Part shown: in pieces, positions 27,761 through 36,079 of the stretch
Layout of the letters: every line of letters starts with the position of its first letter
Position numbering within the stretch: position 1 is the stretch's first letter
Assembly (NCBI RefSeq): GCF_000632225.1
Contig: NZ_JFYV01000023.1
Coordinates: 186,001-250,000 of the forward strand
Direction of reading: 5' to 3'
DNA length: 64,000 nucleotides
Origin: Sphingomonas sp. RIT328
Lineage (GTDB): Bacteria > Pseudomonadota > Alphaproteobacteria > Sphingomonadales > Sphingomonadaceae
The notes under the pieces: model-generated
Databases searched by the model: none
Told to the model about the DNA's origin: nothing
Seen by the model: only the letters and a program-made list of their open reading frames with translations
Program-made: the position numbers and the translations under genes

Positions 27761-28744
27761 CTAAAGGCGATCGGAGAAGCGCTCCCATGCGGTGACGCGT
27801 CGCACGGGCGGATCGGCCTCGTACAGATATACTCTGTCGTTGAGATACGCTCGTTCCGCATCCAGCTGATCACTGGGCACCTCTCGCCACCAGCATTTCG
27901 GCGGCGTGCCGTCATTGCCGGACCAGCTATAGCCCCGGCGCTTGAGCAGATCCTTGCGTTCGAAAGGCGCATGCTCGGCATGGATGATCCACGATGGCGC
28001 GCGAGCGCACCGCAGCAATGCGTCGAGGCCGGTCGATCCCGATGGCAACGTGGCGCCCAGCAGCGCGATGGTCGCATGACAGTCGTCCGTCGCGCGGTGG
28101 CCATCGTGGAAGAAGCCGATCCCGGCGAGGAGATAGCCTAATTTGGTCCCCTCGAAACCCTCGGCGCGCCAGTCGACCTGCGCCATCGAGCAGCCCCACG
28201 CGATGTCGGCGAAGCAGCCCCATGACCGCTCGACGAAGCGGCGATCGAACCGGGCGTTGTGGGCGATGACGATCCCGGCGTTCGCGATGAAGGCCGCGAC
28301 GGCTTCGGCGTCGATGGCCTGTCCGGCCACCATCTCGTCGGTGATGCCCGTGAGCGCCGTGATCTCCTCGGGGATCGGCGTCTTGGGCTGTCGGTATGAG
28401 TGGAACGGCGCGAGCGTGCCGAGGACCTGACCATCGATCGTATAGGCGAAGGGCACCATGGCGAGTTCGATGATCTCGTCGGCGGCGGCATCGATGCCGG
28501 TCGTCTCGACATCGAGGACGATGCCAAGCCGTGCGCCGTCCGGCAGCCGATCCAGCGGGGTGGGCGTCCGCAGCCGCCGGAGCACGCGATAGTCGCCGGT
28601 CGCAGTGAGCGCCTCGACCATCATCTCGTGACGGCCGGCGTCGCCAGCCCAGCGCTCCGCCACGGCGTCGAACATCCGCTCGAACGCCGTATAGGTGGCT
28701 GAAGCCATGCCGCGGCGGGCGGATTGATCACGATCGTGGTCCAT
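27761..28744 (-). CDS. 3'-5' exonuclease, DEDDh (DnaQ-like) family
   Basis: A 327-aa protein. The exonuclease domain spans about residues 73-235: Exo I GIVLDVETTG (Asp78, Glu80), Exo II AHNARFDRRF (Asp167) and Exo III HRATDDCHAT (His216, Asp221), a complete DEDDh set. The N-terminal 70 residues and the C-terminal 90 residues (WIIHAEHAPFERKDLLKRRG...) are not typical of the DnaQ epsilon subunit, so this is a specialised nuclease. It follows the histidine kinase gene by 10 bases in a three-gene operon. Role unknown; nuclease plus sensor kinase on a transposon suggests defence or stress functions, but that is inference. Confidence 0.85.
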   Translation of the reverse strand: MDHDRDQSARRGMASATYTAFERMFDAVAERWAGDAGRHEMMVEALTATGDYRVLRRLRTPTPLDRLPDGARLGIVLDVETTGIDAAADEIIELAMVPFAYTIDGQVLGTLAPFHSYRQPKTPIPEEITALTGITDEMVAGQAIDAEAVAAFIANAGIVIAHNARFDRRFVERSWGCFADIAWGCSMAQVDWRAEGFEGTKLGYLLAGIGFFHDGHRATDDCHATIALLGATLPSGSTGLDALLRCARAPSWIIHAEHAPFERKDLLKRRGYSWSGNDGTPPKCWWREVPSDQLDAERAYLNDRVYLYEADPPVRRVTAWERFSDRL

Positions 28745-28754
28745 CGTCAGCGCC

Positions 28755-29798
28755 TTAGCGAACCGCCGGCGTCGGGAAACCGACGATCGCGGTGAGGCCG
28801 TACGGTTTCCAGTGAAGGTCGAGCGTGCCGCGACGCGCTGCGACGATGCGGCGCATGAGGGTCATGCCCTGTCCGCCGTCCCGGACGTTGGCCGCCACCC
28901 GACGCGACCCGCGTTCCGACCAGCGGATCTCGACGCGGCCGCTTTGCACCACGGACGTGACGTCGATCGCGCCCATGCCGCTCAGCGCGCCGTGCTTCGT
29001 GCTGTTCACCGCAAGCTCTCCGATCACCAATGCCAGCGCATCCGCCTGGCCGTGATCCAGTGTGCCAGGCAGATGACGCGCGACGATCGGACACATCGGC
29101 GTGGCGAAAGACGCGACGAGCGCAGGGACGAGATCGGCGACGGGCCGTTGGCCGCGATCGTCGCGGTGGAAGAGCTGCTGCGCGGTGCCGAGCGCGGCCA
29201 GCCGCGCCGCCATCTCGTCGGCGAATGCCTCCCGGTCGGCATTGCCGCGGGCGAAGGCGGACATCATGCCTGATGCGACGGCGTAAGTATTCTTGAGCCG
29301 GTGCTGCATCTCCTCGACCACCGCCTGCATGGCGTGGACGTCCTGGATGCGCTGGCTGATGTCGCGGGACCTGGCGATATAGGCTGCCGCCTCGCCTTCG
29401 CCGTTCTCGATCATCTCGATCGTCGTCTCCCACCATCTGTCGGGCATGGCGGGCGTGGGGCGCGCGAGATCGATGCGAACGTGCTCGAAGGCCTGTGCGC
29501 GTAAGAAGGCTTCGTCGATCGCGGTGCGGGATTCGATCGGCCAGACGTCCCGCCACTGCTTGCCGCGGACCTTGGCCTCATCGGCGATCTCCATCAGCCG
29601 GACGCCGATCCGGTTGATGCCCCGGATCCGGCCGTCGACCGTCAGCGTGGTCACGCATTCGAGATCCTGTTCGAGTACGTCCTCGATCGTGCCGTCCGGG
29701 ACGATTGGCGGATTGTACTCGTGCAGCTCCCGGCGGGGCTGCGGCAGGATCGGAGCGATACCTGGTGGACGGGTGACGGGGTCGAGCAGCGCTGACAT
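28755..29798 (-). CDS. PAS-domain histidine kinase of the HWE/HisKA_2 class
   Basis: A 347-aa soluble kinase. Residues about 40-150 are a PAS-like sensor domain (VTTLTVDGRIRGINRIGVRL, ...IARSRDISQRIQDVH), then the phosphoacceptor helix EEMQHRLKNTYAVASGMM (His166) and an HWE-type ATPase domain with LVIGELAVNSTKHGAL (Glu261, Asn265) and GGQGMTLMRRIVAA. No transmembrane helix is present, so it senses a cytoplasmic cue. There is no response regulator next to it. The start at 29798 is set by a TGATG overlap with the upstream gene; the frame is open further back without homology. Confidence 0.86.
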   Translation of the reverse strand: MSALLDPVTRPPGIAPILPQPRRELHEYNPPIVPDGTIEDVLEQDLECVTTLTVDGRIRGINRIGVRLMEIADEAKVRGKQWRDVWPIESRTAIDEAFLRAQAFEHVRIDLARPTPAMPDRWWETTIEMIENGEGEAAAYIARSRDISQRIQDVHAMQAVVEEMQHRLKNTYAVASGMMSAFARGNADREAFADEMAARLAALGTAQQLFHRDDRGQRPVADLVPALVASFATPMCPIVARHLPGTLDHGQADALALVIGELAVNSTKHGALSGMGAIDVTSVVQSGRVEIRWSERGSRRVAANVRDGGQGMTLMRRIVAARRGTLDLHWKPYGLTAIVGFPTPAVR

Positions 29799-30316
29799 CA
29801 GAAGGGAACTCCGTCGATGGCGGTGGAGTGGGTCAGGGAGCGGTGGCGATCCCAGTCGACCTGGCTGAGCGTCGATGCGTTGAGCAGGACGCCGCAACGG
29901 CCGAGCCAGCTGGCCGCGACGCTTAGGCGGTCGCCGAGGTGGATGCGCACCAAGGGTTGGCTGAGGTGGTTCAGGAGATGGATGAGGCCGAGCGGATCGG
30001 ACTGTGCGGCCGAGAGCGCAGCGCAGCTGCCTGCCACGTCGCCGGCGACACCGGCGTTCAGACCGTCGATGACATGGAATCGCACACAGAGTTCGTTCCA
30101 GACCGACGCGCTCGCCGTGGGCTCCTGCAGCAGGATTTCGCTGATCAGCCAGTCCGGCGCCAGCTTGGTCGCGGTGACGAGACTCGTGACCGCGGAGGCG
30201 ATCTCCTCGGCCTCCTCAATGAATGCCGAGGCGGGCAGCCGCCGCCACAGCGACAGTGGGCCGACCAGGTTGCGTTCCTGGGTCGCGATTTCGCCTTCCA
30301 GCGCCACGTTGCGCAT
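29798..30316 (-). CDS. Unknown protein, 172 aa, first gene of kinase-exonuclease operon
   Basis: An unrecognised, mainly helical protein (SLWRRLPASAFIEEAEEIAS, WLISEILLQEPTASASVWNE, LIHLLNHLSQPLVRIHLGDR). The ATG at 30316 has a near-perfect AGGAGG eight bases upstream and is preferred over the in-frame GTG at 30325. Its stop shares a base with the kinase start, so the two are translationally coupled. It is divergent from the HTH/IetAS operon. Coupling suggests it could be a partner or output of the kinase. Confidence 0.7.
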   Translation of the reverse strand: MRNVALEGEIATQERNLVGPLSLWRRLPASAFIEEAEEIASAVTSLVTATKLAPDWLISEILLQEPTASASVWNELCVRFHVIDGLNAGVAGDVAGSCAALSAAQSDPLGLIHLLNHLSQPLVRIHLGDRLSVAASWLGRCGVLLNASTLSQVDWDRHRSLTHSTAIDGVPF

Positions 30317-30515
30317 GTTCACCACCTCCTGTTTCAGGATGGATTTGATCCGGAAAACGGAACAAATAACGAACGCGATCGACTCATTTACGGGCGGGTT
30401 TTTCTGGGCCGGCAGTGACTCGGATCGGGACGATCGTCGCGGGAGGCGTCGTCAGTCGAGGCGTGCTCATCAGGCCGTCGCGCATCGTCGCCGGGGACAT
30501 CAGTTGTCTCATTAT

Positions 30516-30541
30516 GTCACATTTGATTTGAATAATGTGAC
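30516..30541. promoter_or_regulatory. Palindromic operator in the divergent promoter region
   Basis: Perfect 8-base arms GTCACATT and AATGTGAC separated by 10 AT-rich bases, 22 bases ahead of the HTH gene and in the gap shared with the divergent kinase operon (30317-30562). It is a good candidate site for the HTH protein that follows. Confidence 0.65.
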
Positions 30542-30562
30542 GACGGGTGTCAGGGCTTGAAT

Positions 30563-30895
30563 ATGGACGACAAGGCGCAATTCCAGCGGGCGATCGCCGC
30601 TTACGTCGAGGACCAGCCGACGCAGGCAGTGGCGGCCCGCAAGCTCGGGCTGAACCGGCAGACGGTGCATCGTTATGTGAAGGGTCAATCGCACCCCAGG
30701 GTGAAGCGCCGAAGAGATTTGCTGCGGCTGATCGGCGGCGGCCCCGAAGGCGGGGAAGCCATGAAGATGCCGCCCCAATTATCTTCACTGGACGATGAAA
30801 GCCTTAGGGGCTTCCGTGACCTAATGGTACACTTGGTGACATTGATCGACCTTGACGTGGCGTCGAGGGCCGGCAAAGAACGGAAGGGCGGCTGA
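30563..30895 (+). CDS. Helix-turn-helix regulator ahead of the IetAS genes
   Basis: A 110-aa protein. Residues about 6-45 form an HTH (FQRAIAAYVEDQPTQAVAAR, KLGLNRQTVHRYVKG), followed by a basic stretch and a helical C-terminus that may dimerise. The in-frame TTG at 30557 is an alternative start. It ends 31 bases before ietA on the same strand and follows the palindrome at 30516. The likely job is autoregulation of the downstream module. Confidence 0.75.
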   Translation: MDDKAQFQRAIAAYVEDQPTQAVAARKLGLNRQTVHRYVKGQSHPRVKRRRDLLRLIGGGPEGGEAMKMPPQLSSLDDESLRGFRDLMVHLVTLIDLDVASRAGKERKGG

Positions 30896-30926
30896 ATCGT
30901 AATGATCCGGCCGGTACGGTGAAGCG

Positions 30927-31949
30927 ATGAGCAGAGCGGATCTAGTGGTGCAGCTGGCGGAAGCCGGCGTTCAGAACGACCATGCGAAACTGGAGCGGAC
31001 CGTGTCTGCGCTGGTTGCGGAAGCGCGCGCCAAGCAGCATCATACCCTTGCCGATCGACTCGCCAAGGCGCTCGGTGTCGTGGCGCCCCCGCAGCGTCAG
31101 GCCCCCCGTGCGGTCGGAGGTACGTTCCTGCCCGACAAGGTCCGCGATCTCATCATCGAGCGCCCCGCACGGCGCAGCATCGATGACATCATGCTGCCCC
31201 GCGAAGTCGACGCGCAGGTCCGCGATCTTCTCGAGGAGCAGCATCAGGCCGATGTGCTGCGGGCGAATTCGCTCGACCCCCGTCACCGCGTCATGCTTGC
31301 CGGCCCCCCGGGGAACGGCAAGACCACGCTGGCCGAGGCGATCGCCCATGGTCTCGGCGTCCCGTTCTTCACGATCCGCTACGACGCCGTCATCGACAGC
31401 TATCTCGGCGAGACAGCCGCACGGCTGAAGCGCGTGTTCGACTTCGCCCGGTCGACGCCTTGCGTGTTGTTCCTCGATGAGTTCGACGCGCTCGGCAAGG
31501 AGCGCGGGGACGTGCATGAAACCGGCGAGATCAAGCGGGTCGTCTCGTCGCTTCTCCTGCAGATGGACGACCTGCCCTCGTACACCGTGATCGTGTGTGC
31601 ATCGAACCACCCCGAACTGCTCGATCGGGCCGTGTGGCGCCGGTTCCAGCTGCGTCTGGAGCTCCCTATGCCCGACCGCGCCGACTTCCGTCGCTGGCTC
31701 GATCATGTCGGAGCGGACCGCAAGTCGCTGGGGATCGATCCGGCCTCGCTGGCCAGGGATCTCGAGGGCGGAAGCTTCGCAGAGGCGGAGGAGTTTCTCC
31801 TCAACGTGAAGCGCAAGATCGTACTCGCCAAGGGGGATCCCAAAGCGATCGTTACGCAGCAGTTGAAGGCGTGGAAGCGCCGGTTCGTACCGCAGACGGG
31901 AGTGGCGGAGGGGAATGGCGCAAGAGATACTGCCGCTCAGTCGGAATAA
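30927..31949 (+). CDS. ietA: AAA ATPase, IetA-like
   Basis: A 340-aa AAA ATPase: N-terminal helical region (1-85), Walker A GPPGNGKT at 126-133, Walker B CVLFLDEFD at 179-187 (Asp184, Glu185), sensor Asn227 and arginine finger RRF near 238. It is followed, with a 35-base overlap, by a subtilase gene. A two-gene AAA ATPase/subtilase module is the composition of the IetAS antiphage system, first known as a plasmid-stability pair; the assignment is by gene pairing and motifs, not by alignment. ATPase and protease probably work as one complex, the ATPase sensing or controlling the protease. Confidence 0.82.
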   Translation: MSRADLVVQLAEAGVQNDHAKLERTVSALVAEARAKQHHTLADRLAKALGVVAPPQRQAPRAVGGTFLPDKVRDLIIERPARRSIDDIMLPREVDAQVRDLLEEQHQADVLRANSLDPRHRVMLAGPPGNGKTTLAEAIAHGLGVPFFTIRYDAVIDSYLGETAARLKRVFDFARSTPCVLFLDEFDALGKERGDVHETGEIKRVVSSLLLQMDDLPSYTVIVCASNHPELLDRAVWRRFQLRLELPMPDRADFRRWLDHVGADRKSLGIDPASLARDLEGGSFAEAEEFLLNVKRKIVLAKGDPKAIVTQQLKAWKRRFVPQTGVAEGNGARDTAAQSE

Positions 31950-34563
31950 GGAAAAAAAGCACGACCCTTTCAAGGGCAACCCGGACAAGCGCAAACGTCT
32001 GACCATTCCCGCGGGGTCGCAGGCGCAACGCATCGGATCCTCGATCGACAAGCGCCTGTCCGACGTTCTGGATCGCACCGACATCAAGGTTGCAGACGAT
32101 CCGTCCGCGCTTGCGCCGGAGCGGGCGTTGGTGATGGAGATCATCGGCTCGCCCGAGCGATTCGTGAACGCCGCCCGCAAGATCGATCTCGAGTGGCTGG
32201 CGGAGGAAGTCGCCCTCCTCCACGGGGTCAGGGCTTATTTCGATCCGGGCGTCGACGCCTCGGACGATGATGACGGTGAAGCAGATGATGACGATGCGAC
32301 GGCATTCGCGGAGACCGACGTTCTGCTGAACGAGGTGCATCCGGCGGATGAGATGCCGGGCGCGATATATCTCGGCATGCCGACGAAAGCTTCGTTTGAG
32401 AAGCTGCGCTCGCTCTGGGATCGCTACAAGGCCGGCAAAGCTCCCCCCGACAAGCACGGTGATTGGTGGAAGCTCTTCGGCCTGCTCCATGTGCTGCGGC
32501 CGTGGGGACCGGAGGATCGCATCGGCGATGCCACCAGGCGTCGCCTGAAGGACGACCGCTATCGCCGCGTCGGCGAAGATCTCCGTCTGGAGATTGATCT
32601 CTGGTATCGCATGGATGCCGCGCGACGCGATGAGGCTTCAGCCGAGTTCCGCACCGCCGTTCTGAAGCTTGGCGGATCCATCCTCGATGAATTCCGGATC
32701 GACGAGATCCGGTATCACTCCGTGCTGGTGAACCTTCCAAGTGAAGCGATCGATGCCATCATCGAACGCACTGGCCCGCTCGCTCTTGCCGACAACGTCA
32801 TGTCGATCCGCCCGCAGAACGGCTTCCGCTTCGCGATCGAGGAGCCGGTGTCGGAACGGATGCCCGATGAAGCTGACGACGGCGATCCCGAGGGGGTGTC
32901 GATAGGAGCCATGCTCGACGGATACCCTGTCGAGAACCACGTCACGCTCCGCAACCGACTGGACGTCGTCGAACTCGACGTCGCCGACAGCATGGCCCCC
33001 GTGAAGAAGCGGTTCCACGGCAGCGCGATGGCATCGCTGATCATCTGCGGCGATCTGCACGAGGACAATCCCCGGCTGCGGCGCCGACTGAAGGTCGTCC
33101 CGGTGCTCGTTCCCGATGGCGACGTCGAGACGACGCCGAAGGACAAGCTCGCGCTGCGCATGATTCACCGTGCCGTCGTGGACCTGAAGGAAGGGACGGG
33201 CGGCCAGGATCCGAGCGGGCCCGACGTGGTCATCATCAATCACTCGATCTGCGACGAGGCGTTCGGTTTCGCCGGATCGATCTCGCCATGGGGGCGACTG
33301 CTCGATTATCTTGCCTGGAAATACCGCGTGCTTTTCGTGGTCAGTGCGGGAAACATCGCCGAGACGTTCGAGCTACCGAACTATCCGACCGCTGCCGACA
33401 TGCGAAAGGCGACGCCCGATCATCGCCGAGCGGAGATGTTGCGTGCCATCGACGCTGCCAAGGCGATGCGGACCATGTTTTCGCCGGCCGAATCCGTCAA
33501 TGCGTTGACCGTCGCGGCGGCGCATTGCGACGGATCGACGGCGACGTTGCCCGCCAGTAAGACAGACCCCTACGGCGACGTCGCCGCCCCGATCTTGGGT
33601 TCCGGCCTGGGCCACGGCTTCAATCGATCCGTCAAGCCGGACGTCATGCTGCCCGGCGGGCGGCAGGTGGCTCACCCGACGGAGGGGCCGATCCTGCGGG
33701 TGCACGGACGCGAATTCGCCGATCATATCGGACAAAAGGTGGCGATGCCCGATGTGACGCTGGGCCGGCTCGACTTCACCCGCATGTCTGCGGGGACGAG
33801 CAACGCCGCTGCATTGGCCACGCGGACGGGGATGCTCATCGGCGACGTTCTCGACGCATCGTTCGAGAATGCGGAAGTCCCTTGGTACCGTCGTCCGACG
33901 GCGCCGTGCATATTGAAGGCGCTGATCGCGCACGGCGCCAGTTGGGGAGACCTCGGTCAGTACATGTCCGATATTCACATCCCCGCAGGGCACCCCAACC
34001 GCCGCAAGGAAGCGGTCTCCCGGGCGATGGGCTATGGGGCGGTGGATCGTGACCGGGTCATCGGGGCTGCCCTGAACCGGGTTACGCTCCTGGGCGAAGA
34101 TAGCATCACCAAGGGCGAGAGGCACATGTGGCGCATTCCGCTTCCCGATGAATTGCAATCCTACGCGGAATTCCGACGCATAGTCGTCACGCTCGCGTGG
34201 CTAACCCCCGTCACGCCCAACAGCTCGCAATACCGGACCGTCGGGCTTTCCCTGCATGGTGCGAGCGGCAAGTCCGACATTTGGGATGGGGTGAACCGGG
34301 TCGGGCATCAACCAGCGATCGGATTCGGCAAGCGCGGCACGCTCATCCACGCCGTGTACGAAGACGAGAGGAAGGCGATACCTTTCCTGATCGGCAGCGA
34401 TTTCGAGATCAACGTGCAGGCGGCGAGCAAGATGCCCCAGATGGGCGGCGTGATGGTGCCGTATGCACTTGCGATCACCATAGAGGTTGCAAACTCGATC
34501 AAAACGGACATCTCGTCGTCGGTAAGGCGTCGCGTGATGACGCAATCAAGGGCCAGCGGATGA
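31915..34563 (+). CDS. ietS: Subtilisin-like serine protease, IetS-like
   Basis: An 882-aa protein. The N-terminal 320 residues are a non-catalytic region with an acidic run (DASDDDDGEADDDD near 115). The S8 domain follows with likely catalytic Asp335 (AMLDGYPVENH), His368 (RFHGSAMASLI), oxyanion Asn480 (VVSAGN) and Ser629 (SAGTSNAAALA), then a C-terminal beta-rich domain. No signal peptide is present, so it is an intracellular protease. It overlaps ietA by 35 bases and the next gene by one base or more. In IetAS systems this subunit is thought to be the effector or toxin. Confidence 0.84.
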   Translation: MAQEILPLSRNKEKKHDPFKGNPDKRKRLTIPAGSQAQRIGSSIDKRLSDVLDRTDIKVADDPSALAPERALVMEIIGSPERFVNAARKIDLEWLAEEVALLHGVRAYFDPGVDASDDDDGEADDDDATAFAETDVLLNEVHPADEMPGAIYLGMPTKASFEKLRSLWDRYKAGKAPPDKHGDWWKLFGLLHVLRPWGPEDRIGDATRRRLKDDRYRRVGEDLRLEIDLWYRMDAARRDEASAEFRTAVLKLGGSILDEFRIDEIRYHSVLVNLPSEAIDAIIERTGPLALADNVMSIRPQNGFRFAIEEPVSERMPDEADDGDPEGVSIGAMLDGYPVENHVTLRNRLDVVELDVADSMAPVKKRFHGSAMASLIICGDLHEDNPRLRRRLKVVPVLVPDGDVETTPKDKLALRMIHRAVVDLKEGTGGQDPSGPDVVIINHSICDEAFGFAGSISPWGRLLDYLAWKYRVLFVVSAGNIAETFELPNYPTAADMRKATPDHRRAEMLRAIDAAKAMRTMFSPAESVNALTVAAAHCDGSTATLPASKTDPYGDVAAPILGSGLGHGFNRSVKPDVMLPGGRQVAHPTEGPILRVHGREFADHIGQKVAMPDVTLGRLDFTRMSAGTSNAAALATRTGMLIGDVLDASFENAEVPWYRRPTAPCILKALIAHGASWGDLGQYMSDIHIPAGHPNRRKEAVSRAMGYGAVDRDRVIGAALNRVTLLGEDSITKGERHMWRIPLPDELQSYAEFRRIVVTLAWLTPVTPNSSQYRTVGLSLHGASGKSDIWDGVNRVGHQPAIGFGKRGTLIHAVYEDERKAIPFLIGSDFEINVQAASKMPQMGGVMVPYALAITIEVANSIKTDISSSVRRRVMTQSRASG

Positions 34564-35519
34564 TGAGCGATTTCAACGAAGAACTGAGCATCGGCTATCT
34601 CGGCGACGCTGAACTGGCTGATGTTCTGGACGGTCTTGACGACGCCGACGGGGCCGCTCGCCTGCGGGAGGCCGGAGTGCGCGGGCAAGGTCTTGCCCGG
34701 CTTCACAACATGCCTTGGAGTCACACGTCGCACGTCTTCGGATATGTCGAGGAGCGGGGTTCGGACACGGATGCCGACATGCTCGTTCCGATTCTGCCCG
34801 CTGCCAAGGCCAAGACCGATGAAACGTTGATCGGCAGCCAGGTCAAGGTCACCCTGGATGCTTTCCAACTACAGGAATATCCGGGATTCAGCCCGCACAA
34901 GGTTCTCTTCGATTTCCAGGGGCGTGATCAAGCCGGTGGAGAAGCGCAGGATCTCCAATTTGCGAGCGTGATCTCGGTTAACAACCACGATCGGGCGTCG
35001 ATCAACGGGATGCCGATCTTCACGGGACTGACCGTCCCGAGAGATGGACTGTCTTTCAAGGTTAAGACGATCCGCATCGGCAGCGGAAGCGACGAGGCCC
35101 TTCTGGAAGTCTTCGGGAGCTCGGCGTTCAAGGAAGGGTTGAAGCTGATGGGCACGCTCCAGCCCGCCTTGCCGCAGCTGGTGGGACTGGCTTCGGGCAT
35201 CACGAAGAACATCCTTGGCCGCATGAGGAACCATCAGATCCAGGCGTTCGACCTAGGGCTCGACTTCGCGGACAATCAGACATCCATTCGACTTCGCCGC
35301 GGCTCCTATGTGGTCGTCCAGGTGCCAGGCGCTTCGATGTGGCGGTGGGACGATTGGCGCTTCGACCGCAATACGATGAGCGTCGTCGACCTTGACGGCA
35401 ACAAGGCGCCTTACAACGTCATCGTGTTCGGTGTGGCGGAAAGCGGCTCCAGCGAAGCACGATCGGCATCGCGCAAGGAGGGCATCGACGCCTTAGCGGC
35501 CTCCCGAGGCCCCGCCTGA
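34563..35519 (+). CDS. Unknown third gene coupled to the IetAS pair (318 aa)
   Basis: An unrecognised protein, largely beta-rich: WSHTSHVFGYVEERG, DMLVPILPAAKAKTDETLIG, SVISVNNHDRASINGMPIFT, then a hydrophobic helical segment (LMGTLQPALPQLVGLASGIT) and a beta-rich tail (IRLRRGSYVVVQVPGASMW). The start overlaps the subtilase stop (ATGATGA; Met at 34560 or 34563), so it is made with the protease. The two-gene IetAS system as I know it lacks such a gene. It could be a protease substrate, regulator or effector; sequence alone does not decide. The hydrophobic segment near residues 200-222 could touch a membrane. Confidence 0.7.
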   Translation: MSDFNEELSIGYLGDAELADVLDGLDDADGAARLREAGVRGQGLARLHNMPWSHTSHVFGYVEERGSDTDADMLVPILPAAKAKTDETLIGSQVKVTLDAFQLQEYPGFSPHKVLFDFQGRDQAGGEAQDLQFASVISVNNHDRASINGMPIFTGLTVPRDGLSFKVKTIRIGSGSDEALLEVFGSSAFKEGLKLMGTLQPALPQLVGLASGITKNILGRMRNHQIQAFDLGLDFADNQTSIRLRRGSYVVVQVPGASMWRWDDWRFDRNTMSVVDLDGNKAPYNVIVFGVAESGSSEARSASRKEGIDALAASRGPA

Positions 35520-35595
35520 GCTTCGTTATTGGGTCAAACGCTCCTCGCACTCTCCGTCCAAGGACCATCAATCGGTAACCGCGGCCAAATGCGTC

Positions 35596-35610
35596 GTTCT
35601 CAATATGTTC
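35596..35610. promoter_or_regulatory. LexA (SOS) box, GTTC-N7-GTTC
   Basis: GTTCTCAATATGTTC is an exact alphaproteobacterial LexA box, 44 bases upstream of the UmuD-like start. It predicts SOS induction of the umuDC-like pair by DNA damage through the host LexA. Confidence 0.8.
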
Positions 35611-35653
35611 CTATCGTCCTATAAGCTCTTTCGTGATGCTTGGACGACGAGAT

Positions 35654-36079
35654 ATGACGATAACCCTGCATGATGTGCCCTTCGATCTCGTGCCGGGAGA
35701 GGCGCGGCTTTTCGTCGAGACGACGCCAGCTGGATTCCCGTCGCCGGCCCAGGACGACATGGAAGAGCCAATCGATCTTGCCGCCTGGCTGATCGATCAC
35801 CCCGCCGCCAGCTATGTTATGCGGGTCTCCGGCCATTCGATGTCGGATGCCGGGGTCTCCGATGGGGATCTCGTCGTGGTCAGCCGGGCGCACGAGGCGC
35901 GCCCCGGCGACATCGTCGTTGCGCTGGTCGACGGCAACCGCACCATGAAGCGCCTGCGACGGTCGGCGGGACGGCTCTGGCTGGTGCCGGAGGCGGAAGG
36001 GTACGAGCGGATCATCGTCGACGAGACGGTCGAGATCTGGGGTGTCGTAGTGGGTCTCGCGCGGCGCTACCGGCGGTGA
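35654..36079 (+). CDS. umuD: UmuD-like S24 family peptidase
   Basis: A 141-aa UmuD-type protein. A cleavage-like Ala26-Gly27 lies in [13 protein letters not shown], Ser62 in [18 protein letters not shown] and Lys99 in NRTMKRL form the Ser/Lys dyad. RecA-stimulated self-cleavage would yield the active UmuD' subunit of polymerase V. Start codons upstream (35633 GTG, 35636 ATG) are in frame; [12 protein letters not shown] best fits the family. The stop overlaps the umuC GTG start (GTGA). Confidence 0.9.
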   Translation: MTITLHDVPFDLVPGEARLFVETTPAGFPSPAQDDMEEPIDLAAWLIDHPAASYVMRVSGHSMSDAGVSDGDLVVVSRAHEARPGDIVVALVDGNRTMKRLRRSAGRLWLVPEAEGYERIIVDETVEIWGVVVGLARRYRR

